Shown here piece after piece: positions 57,601 to 64,000 of a stretch of DNA of 64,000 nucleotides; the stretch's first letter is position 1, and each line of letters begins with the position of its first letter. The translations under genes were made by a program, and so were the position numbers. The notes under the pieces were generated by a model. It saw only the letters and a program-made list of their open reading frames with translations. It made no database searches and was not told where the DNA came from. Source of the stretch: Dichetophora obliterata. Its lineage: Eukaryota > Arthropoda > Insecta > Diptera > Sciomyzidae. The DNA lies in assembly GCA_963920525.1 (NCBI GenBank), contig OY986439.1, positions 30,948,319 to 31,012,318 on the forward strand. Direction: 5' to 3'.

Positions 57601-59329
57601 CTAATATATTTCATTTGAAGTTCCAAAAATACCTGAGGTAAAAGGTTCCATTGCTCAAAAAATTTTTCCTTTTTTAATGTTTCAAGAAAAATTACTTGGA
57701 AATATAAAAATTTTTGTGTTTTTTTTTCTATGCGCGCACCAAAAGTAAAGAAAACGTCAAATTTGCAATCACAGTGCACGGATACCGTTGACTTTTTTCA
57801 ATTTTTCTTTCACATAGTAAAGTAGAATTTTATTCTCTTTCGAACGATACCAATCATGGTTGGGTAGCTTCGATTTGATTTTTTTAATTAATCACACAAA
57901 TTGGTATGAAATACCCCAATGTGCAACGTCCTGTTGAAACCAAATGTTGCCAATATCCTCCTCTTCAATTTTTGTGAACAAAAATTCGTTCAACATGGCC
58001 CGATAACGATCGCTTGACTGTAACGACCACTCCTTGCTCATTTTCGAAGAAAAATGGCCCAATTATGCCTCTGGACCAAAATCCGCACCGCAGCGGCTTT
58101 TCAATGTATGCGTGCGGGTTTTCTGTGCCCCAAATACGACAATTTTGCTTATTTACATACCCGCCAAGATCAAAATGAGCTTCATCTGAAAAGATATTTT
58201 TTTTGGCAAAATCGGCATCTTCTGTAAGTCGATCGCAGGCCCACTTAGCGAAGCGAAAACGCATTGGATGGTCAGTTGGCTTCAACTCCTGAACCAATTG
58301 GACTTTGTATGGCGTCATACCAAGGTTTTTATGCAAAATTCGTCTCAATGATGTCTCCGAAATGTTCAATTGTTGAGAACGACGGTGAATTGATGTTGAT
58401 GGCACTTCACGCACACTTTCTGCCACAGCAGCAATATTCTCGGATGTATGCACTACTTTTGGCGTTTCACACTTTGGTTTATTGATGAGGATGCCAGTTT
58501 CTTTCACTTTTTTCACAAGATAACGAACATACGGAGCTGACGGTGCTTCTCTTCTTCCAAAATCCGTACGCAATTTTCGTACACATTCTGCAACATTACC
58601 ATGATTTTCAAAGTAATGTCGCAATATTTCCCAGCGTTGTTCAATCGTATACACAACCATATTTGTTCAGCGAAAAGATAAAACTAATTATCTGTCAAAT
58701 CAGACATGAGCTAAGTGTTACCATTCACGAAATAAGCGCTAGTTGAAAAAAAAACGTTAGATGGCGAACCCTGTATAAGTTTATTTTCCAAGTGATCAAA
58801 TTTTAAAATCTTGTCTGGGTTTTTGGCTACTTAGGGAGTGTTTATAGAGGTGACTTGTTGCTTTGCAGAACCGAACTGAGAGGGAAAGCTGGAAAACGCT
58901 GCACATACAAACATATGATATAAGCTCAAAGTCCGTATAGTGCCAGCCGAACAAGCAGTTTAAAGCGACTTGTGCGCTGGTTTTTAGAATGCCGATAGTT
59001 GCTTTCTCGCTCGCTCGCACGGTTTTTATGTGTTTAGTTTTATTTTACACGTTGCTTACCTATTATTTTCATTAATTATTATAAAAAAGAAAAAGAAAAA
59101 AATAAGAAAAACTCCAACAAAATACTTTATTATATTTTTTGATTTTGCTGTTGCGCCTTCTCTTCGTTTTTTCTTGGGATCAAAAACAGTGGACAAAAAA
59201 AACAAGCAAAGTTTAATCAAATCAAAAACAACAATAACAAGTAATATTTTTTCTGTAGCGAGCTTGCTGAGCCTTTCACAAAGAATTTGCCTTTCTAAAA
59301 AAAAAAAAAAAAAAATGGTGATATACGTA

Positions 59330-60607
59330 CACAGAGAAAATAACATTTTCAAAAGTGGCAGAAACGAGCAACTTTTAAAAACGTTTAACCCAGATCTTGC
59401 ACTTCTAACGTTTATTTTAATTTTAAAAACGAACATTTTAAAATGAAATAGTAAATTTTTTTTTCATTTTAAAAACATAATTTTAAAATGAGATTCTAAA
59501 ATGTTCGTTTGATTTTTAACAATGGATATTTTAAAATGCTGTAGTAAAACGTTTATTTTCATTGAAAAAACGAAAATTTTAAAATGAGATTCTAAAATGT
59601 TCGTTTGATTTTTAATAATAAATATTCTCAAATGTAAAACGTTTATTTTCATTTTAAAAACGAAAATTTTAAAATTAGATTCTAAAATGTTCGTTCGATT
59701 TGTACCAATAAACATTTTTTAAAAGCAATGGTACTACAATTATTTATATTTTAAAAATGAAAATGTTCATTATTTCCCATTAATACAAAAAAATTTACAG
59801 AAATCCGCATTTCTTCTATTAATTAAAAAAGCTTTATTGGTTTTCAAAATTACAGTTTATTTTATTTATTTTATCATCAGCTATGTTCATCTCGTTAAAT
59901 TTTTTTAGATAATTATACTGTATCCCAGCGTCTATAAAAAATAGATAGACGCAGCGTCTATAAAATATTTGTCAGATATTATTAATTTTATTTAAAATAC
60001 TTACCTTTTAGTTGTGGAAGCAAATGCTCCAACTCAACTCTTTCATTACATTCTTGCAGGCAAACTGCAGAGTGATGAAATTGAGAATGAAAAATATTTT
60101 ATTTTCTGAACAAATATCAAAAACATAAGTCAATGAAACATATATAACAAACAATTCGTTATGATCAAGTGTTTTGAAACAAAGTATGTGAATTTTACTA
60201 TGTCATGGTAAAACGTTCGTAGTTGTTTTAAAAAGTTTCGTTTCACTTCTCTATTTAAAAATGTGCGTTTTCATTTTTGTATGGTGTAAAATGTTTTTAA
60301 AAATATTAATTTTAACCTACTATATTATAGTAAAACATTCGTAGTTGTTTTAAAAATTTTTCGTTTTACTTTTCTATTTAAAAATGTGCGTTTTCATTTT
60401 TGTATGGCGTAAAATGATTTTAAAAATATTAATTTTATCCTAATTTATCATAGTAAAATATTCGTGGTGGTTTTAAAAACGTTTCGTTTTACTTTTCTAT
60501 TTAAAAATGTGTGTTTTCATTTTTGTATGGCGTAAAATATTTTTAAAAATATTAATTTTACTAAACGTTTTAAAAATGTGCTTTTTTGATTTTTTGTTTT
60601 CTCAGTG
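59330..60607. mobile_element. TA-flanked element with CAC(A/T)GAGAAAA ends and two internal arrays
   Basis: CACAGAGAAAATAAC (59330) and, inverted, CACTGAGAAAACAAA (60607) are terminal inverted repeats flanked by TA. Left part: AGATTCTAAAATGTTCG at 59491, 59587 and 59678 (units 91-96 bp). Right part: CTATTTAAAAATGTGCG at 60251, 60374 and 60498 (units about 124 bp). Both arrays are built from AAAACG/CGTTTT words in opposite orientation. No transposase is visible. Confidence 0.75.
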
Positions 60608-61402
60608 TAAAAAAGAACAAATTGCAATTTGAGCTGCTAGCGTCCCGATCGATTGTATATGGCTATGTTTGGTAGCGGTCACGGGCACGTCACGGTCATG
60701 AATTTTTGTTGTTTTAACGTAAAGGGGAAAAAAATAAGTTTTGACCACCACGGTCACCAAATGATACGACTGTCCATACCAAATCACGGGATCAAAACAG
60801 TGCCGACTTATGTTTTTGTATGAAAATAGCACACTTTTAGTACAAAATGTATGAAATAAGTAATAAAACTTGCTTACTAGCAACACTTATCGATTGATAA
60901 AGTACTAAATGTAGCAAAAATTGTATTAGTTTTCAGGGATCATATGACCTTCATCATAACATACATTGATCAGTGAGCTCACCAAACAAAAAAAGAGCGT
61001 AAAAAAGGACGTGACCGGGGATCATATGACCGCCACCATAACATAGCCAATAGAAAACAATGGGCAGCCAATATTCCATATTTCCTTGAACTACAACACA
61101 TGCTAGAAACATAGAAGAGCAATATGATAGAAAGAGGCACACAAGAATAGGAAATTGCGTTCAGTTGCATCTTTGTTGCTTAGTGCGACAGTTATGTGAA
61201 CCTTATTATACGGTCAATCATTTTGCATCAATCAGTTATGTGTGTTTACAAAATGTCAAAATAATAACATTTTGGTCACTGGAGCCACCCTCCAGGAAAT
61301 GTGAGCATTCCCGGATGTTACCAGGAAACATTCTATGGAATGTAGGAAGCATTCTCCTTTGTTGCACACTCCATTGCTTTTTTAACATAGCATGTCATTA
61401 GA
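60608..61402. other. Non-coding DNA with doubled GGGATCATATGACC block
   Basis: GGGATCATATGACC followed by CATAACATA occurs at about 60936 and 61018, 82 bp apart. GGTCACC/GGTGACC-like words are frequent at 60660-60790. No gene is supported. Confidence 0.45.
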
Positions 61403-61545
61403 GGGAAACATTCCTCCCCGCTGTGTTAAAAAGTCATGTGGAAACATTCCTCTCCGCTGTCCTCAAAAGTGAATTGGAAGCAGTCCTCTCCCCTGTTTTA
61501 AGAATTAATATGGAAACATTCCTCTCCCTTGTTATGAAAATGGAT
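61403..61545. repeat. 36 bp tandem repeat, four copies
   Basis: GAAACATTCCTC (or GAAGCAGTCCTC) begins at 61405, 61441, 61477 and 61513, an exact 36 bp period. Each is followed by CCGCTGT or close and a variable A/T-rich part. Related words (GGAAACATTC, GGAAGCATTC) appear upstream at 61323-61360. Confidence 0.85.
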
Positions 61546-61615
61546 TCGGCCAGGATTCGAACCCGGGACCCCTGAGCGACAGTTGACCGCGCTACCACTA
61601 GACTATCAAATTCTA
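61542..61615 (-). other. tRNA-like sequence (pseudogene or SINE head)
   Basis: On the minus strand box A TAGTCTAGTGGTAGCGC and box B GGTTCGAATCC are intact, and the T stem (CCGGG/CCTGG) pairs. The acceptor stem (GAATTTG against CCGAATC) has two mismatches and the anticodon stem is weak; a CGC-centred loop is one reading. It is probably not a working tRNA. It adjoins the 36 bp array. Confidence 0.6.
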
Positions 61616-61711
61616 CAATAAGCGGCTAGAAAACAATGGTATTAATATTTTCTATTGTCATTGCTTGACAATAAATAAAAGTTTCCACATGCATTCTTAA
61701 AGAAGTGGTTT

Positions 61712-61812
61712 GGAAACAATATAAATACAAAACTACCCTTAAGCTTCCAAAAGATACGGTGGGGAAACAATATAAATACAAAACTACCCTTAAGCTTTCA
61801 AAAGATACGGTG
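61712..61812. repeat. 51 bp tandem duplication
   Basis: GGAAACAATATAAATACAAA to AAAAGATACGGTGG is present twice back to back (from 61712 and 61763) with one or two differences. Confidence 0.9.
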
Positions 61813-63538
61813 GGGAATATCTCTTTATCACTTTTAGATGGAAGCCTTCCGATTTTTCCTGGAGGGCATGAACGAGTCTGTGTAGTGCATACAAACAAAT
61901 ACTTACTAACACATATAAATGATTGATGCCAAATGATTGACAGTAAAGGTCCGCACTAGGGCAAATTTCTTGCATACAGAACACATTAGAAAAATTATAG
62001 AAAAAAGCCAAACCACCTGGTTAAGCAATTCATCGATAAGCAACTGCAAATGAAGGTTAACAAAATTTCTTATGTGCGCTCTTCCCTCCTATTTCCTCGT
62101 ACATAAGCGTAAATAAGATTTGCTTATTGTTATTTCTTTTTCAAAACCGCAAAAAAAAATTCGAAATAAAAATGCAACAACAAGGCAATAAAAAACGGCG
62201 GAAAGCAATAGAAAGAAAGTCAAACAAGTGACTTGAAGCGGCTTGAAGTGCGTTTCAGCTGAAAAATAGATTCGAATTTTCTTGGGTCAGCAGCTGATGT
62301 ATGTTTTTTAATGTTCGTGTTTTGTACGCTCATATTTTCAAAAAAATTCTTATTAACTCATTTGCGCCCTCTGTACATGCGCGAGAAATGAATCAAAAGA
62401 TCTAGCGTCCTTTTTGTTTCACGTTACTTTATTGATTCATTAATTTTTAATACTTAAAATTACCCGACACCTTAAGCTTGCTGAGTTACCTTCAAAAAAG
62501 TCATTGACTTATCACTAAAGTAGTAATTAAGCAATTTATTATTATTTGCCAATAATTTAATAAATGATTTTAATATTTACTGAGCTGCATTGAATAAAGT
62601 AACTCAGCAGTTTGATAATACTTAAAATATGGACTTATTGGTAGTTTTAGTTGGCAGCTCAACTTTAGGGCTTGGTGAGCTTTTATACATAACTCGCGTG
62701 TACAGGTGTTAAAATATGACTCGTGAACGCAACTTTAAATATCTAATCGAATTTTTTATTGAAATCGAGACAAGATGTTACGAGTAGTTATGAAATAGAA
62801 AAAGATTTGTGGTTCCCGCGAAAATTAATATCAATTTGAGCATTTTATTTTATGATATTCTCAAAGTAACTTATCATGAAATAAAAGTACAAAAATGCCG
62901 GGCATTGTATATACCAGATCTTATAAATTTGTGCTTATATTTTTTAAATTTTGCATTTCGAGGTGAAATAATATCAAATTTTGTTATATTGTGTACCAAA
63001 AAGTGCTAAAAAATGTAACCGTGTGATTTTTCTCATATTTTTTCACTTTATTTTTTTCTTTGTTTTATAACATACTTTTACTCTATTTAATTACTTTAAT
63101 AATAAAAAATCATAAAAATATAACATCGTTTTACTATGAGCGTTAATGGGTTAAAAAGAATCCATTAACAAGACAACAAAAAACATCAGAAAACAGTTGC
63201 AAAAAAGTTGAAACAAGCTAGCTCCTTGAAGTGACTTAAAGCGACTTACAGTGGCTTAAAGTGCGTTTTAGCATAATTTGTTCGCATTTTCGTATCTTCA
63301 CTGATTGTCCACTGGTTTGAGGAAAGCAAAAGCACACACGAAATCACGTGCCTTTTTTAATGCTTCGATTGCAAAAAAAAAAGAAAAAAAGGAATATATA
63401 CAAAAAAAAAAAAAAAATATTAAAAAACCTGCTGCAATAAGTCGGCGGCAGTAAGCGTGCACTATGCGCACTACCAGCACCTTTTAGCTAGAGCTCGGCT
63501 CGGCAAAGCAACAAGTCGCCACTATAAACTAGCCCTTA
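61813..63538. other. AT-rich non-coding DNA
   Basis: No gene is supported. A loose direct repeat links about 62215-62290 and 63225-63300 (GTGACTTGAAGCGGCTT against GTGACTTAAAGCGACTT, each followed by AGTGCGTTT). Poly-A runs lie near 63370 and 63400. Confidence 0.45.
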
Positions 63539-63727
63539 GGTTGCAAATAGAGTGAAAGCCGATTCAGACAGGCAGACAGGCAGACAGGCAGGCGCAGGCG
63601 CAGGCAGTAACCTGCGAATAAACGAGATAGAAATAAAGTCAAGCTGACTTTAATCTCGCTTGTTCACACAGTTTGTCTGCACCTATTTGCCTGCCTGTCT
63701 GAATCGACGATCACTCTGTCCGCAACC
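63539..63727. mobile_element. Harbinger-like MITE, 189 bp
   Basis: The ends GGTTGCAAATAGAGTGA and (inverted) GGTTGCGGACAGAGTGA are flanked by TTA (63536-63538, 63728-63730). Inner arms share GATTCAGACAGGCAG, the left arm having an expanded CAGACAGG repeat, and meet at the central palindrome AAAGTCAAGCTGACTTT. Confidence 0.85.
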
Positions 63728-63730
63728 TTA

Positions 63731-64000
63731 GGCTTTTTGATCTGGTGTTACGTTACATAAATCCTCTTTAGGTTAATTGGGTAATTAAGTAATTAGGTAC
63801 TTAAGTATTTATGTAGTTTAGTAATTAAAAAACAAATCTAATATTTTGTCTTTTCCTTGCCTCAACTATTTTTTCATTATCTCAAGCCAATACTTTCCAT
63901 TTTTACTAAAACAAAAAACCTTACGAAACATTTACGAAAAATAAAAACTACAGTTGTTAAACAGTGCAGATAAGTTTATCTTCAAAGTAAATGAATTAAT
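63731..64000. other. AT-rich non-coding DNA
   Basis: Nothing assigned up to the window end. Confidence 0.5.

Larger units (their letters stand above)
55159..57925. mobile_element. 2.8 kb insertion inside the mariner, with tandem array and nested element
   Basis: The left edge GCACAGTAGGGTATT and the right edge, inverted as GCACATTGGGGTATT, look like short terminal inverted repeats placed exactly at the transposase break. The interior starts with a CTGTCCGTC/TGTCTGCC-rich stretch, then a 152 bp tandem array (55398-55760), the ACTAGT-rich element (55811-56561), a doubled block (56562-56690 and 57440-57600) and a C-terminal gene fragment. A clear target duplication is not visible. Confidence 0.6.
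54846..58660 (-). pseudogene. Mariner transposase (DD41D type) interrupted by a large insertion
   Basis: ATG at 58660 opens MVVYTIEQRWEILRHYFENH. Helix-turn-helix regions and a second helical domain (SISETSLRRILHK-like) follow, then NIFSDEAHFDLGGYVNKQNC with the first catalytic Asp. A frameshift follows at about 58010 and IGNIWFQQD, with the second Asp, ends at the insertion near 57925. Beyond the insertion the gene resumes as ATCHTAEATLDV, shifts frame, and continues VVWPPRSCDLTPLDYYLW with the third Asp, KDKCYADKPETIDALKDNI and a final LNEIIFH-stop at 54846. Spacing between the last two Asp cannot be measured directly because of the break and a small loss after LDV, but relatives and the WPPRS..LTPLD layout fit the DD41D group. 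The gene is dead. Confidence 0.85.
54777..58773 (-). mobile_element. DD41D-type mariner split by a 2.8 kb insertion
   Basis: Ends CAGGGTCCGCCA (54777) and, inverted, CAGGGTTCGCCA (58773) are flanked by TA. Transposase N-terminus (58660 to about 57925) and C-terminus (about 55158 to 54846) lie in the same orientation. Taking out about 55159-57925 leaves about 1.23 kb, the size of a complete mariner. It is related to, but distinct from, the copy at 549-1493. Confidence 0.88.
58834..63535. mobile_element. Candidate 4.7 kb PIF/Harbinger-like element (inverted ends, TTA flanks)
   Basis: The left end GGGAGTGTTTATAGAGGTGA and the right end (inverted) GGGCTAGTTTATAGTGGCGA continue into shared CTTGTTGCTTTGC. 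TTA stands outside each (58831-58833, 63536-63538). Arms match for about 35-70 bp. No Harbinger transposase is found in between, and most of the interior is other repeats, so it may instead be two separate short copies in opposite orientation. Confidence 0.45.

Noticed and set aside
55159..57925. Transib element because of CACAGT-like ends
   Set aside because: No 5 bp GC-rich target duplication and no RAG1-like core gene; the end match is only a few bases.
59030..59446. 138-codon frame on the plus strand (and 126 codons on the minus)
   Set aside because: Lys/Phe-rich from poly-A/T runs and overlapping the CAC(A/T)GAGAAAA element; no motif.
1..64000. CRISPR arrays, bacterial operons, phage or LTR retrotransposon structures
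   Set aside because: Repeat architectures are eukaryotic satellites and MITEs. No spacer-type array and no gag/protease/integrase reading was seen, and the direct repeat pair at 56.6/57.5 kb lacks LTR ends (TG...CA).

Overview
The window reads as AT-rich, gene-poor DNA of a higher fly (Diptera). A tephritid fruit fly is my best guess, from the DD41D 'rosa'-type mariner copies first described in Ceratitis rosa and relatives, plus Drosophila-like CAA/CAG-rich non-coding DNA. The species cannot be fixed from the sequence. I see no convincing host protein-coding exon. Nearly every recognisable coding stretch belongs to a transposable element (TE), most of them broken. There are also four degenerate tRNA-like sequences, several satellite-like arrays, and about twenty non-autonomous inverted-repeat elements whose ends and target-site duplications (TSDs) can often be read directly.

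Layout. 0.4-3.3 kb: a tandem array of about 155 bp units, split by an internally deleted DD41D mariner (549-1493) and a hAT-type element (2212-3020). 3.3-6.6 kb: a TE 3' end, then unassigned AT-rich DNA. 6.64-9.34 kb: a TA-flanked element with inverted repeats of about 260 bp enclosing a truncated endonuclease/reverse transcriptase gene. 11.35-11.66 kb: a hAT MITE. 11.7-18.1 kb: a strongly T-rich degenerate tandem repeat broken up by a foldback element, an 861 bp Tc1-like palindrome, a TE 3' end and a nearly full-length Mos1-like mariner. 18.1-19.1 kb: a decayed unknown TE gene. 19.1-24 kb: host-like non-coding DNA. 24-27.2 kb: an inverted-repeat element and a 968 bp hAT element. 27.24-31.6 kb: a nearly complete non-LTR retrotransposon on the minus strand with a (TAA)n tail. 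32.0-33.66 kb: a complete-length but dead Tc1-like element. 33.8-35.8 kb: an inverted-repeat element with internal tandem repeats.

36.9-48.3 kb: two pairs of inverted dispersed repeats (36.95-37.72 with 47.58-48.26; 41.64-41.73 with 45.23-45.31) bracket a second non-LTR retrotransposon (38.0-41.44) and a ZMYM1-like hAT whose 3' end is tandemly triplicated (42.19-44.93). PIF/Harbinger-like, foldback and piggyBac-like MITEs are nested beside them (45.9-46.9). 48.3-54.3 kb: host-like DNA with two tRNA-like sequences and two foldback structures. 54.78-58.77 kb: a DD41D-type mariner split by a 2.8 kb insertion, itself holding a 152 bp tandem array and an ACTAGT-rich element whose empty site is visible nearby. 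58.8-63.7 kb: a TTA-flanked inverted-repeat region enclosing a TA-flanked element with internal arrays, 36 bp and 51 bp tandem repeats, a tRNA-like sequence, and an adjacent Harbinger-like MITE.

The genes do not form a host pathway. The region is a graveyard of nested insertions whose order can be partly reconstructed. The points most worth following up are the reverse-transcriptase fragment enclosed by DNA-transposon inverted repeats, the 708 bp near-perfect foldback with 13 bp flanking repeats, the ACTAGT-rich element with a paralogous empty site, the triplicated hAT terminus, and a scattered gene family with an acidic C-terminal tail. All calls come from reading by eye; no database search was run.
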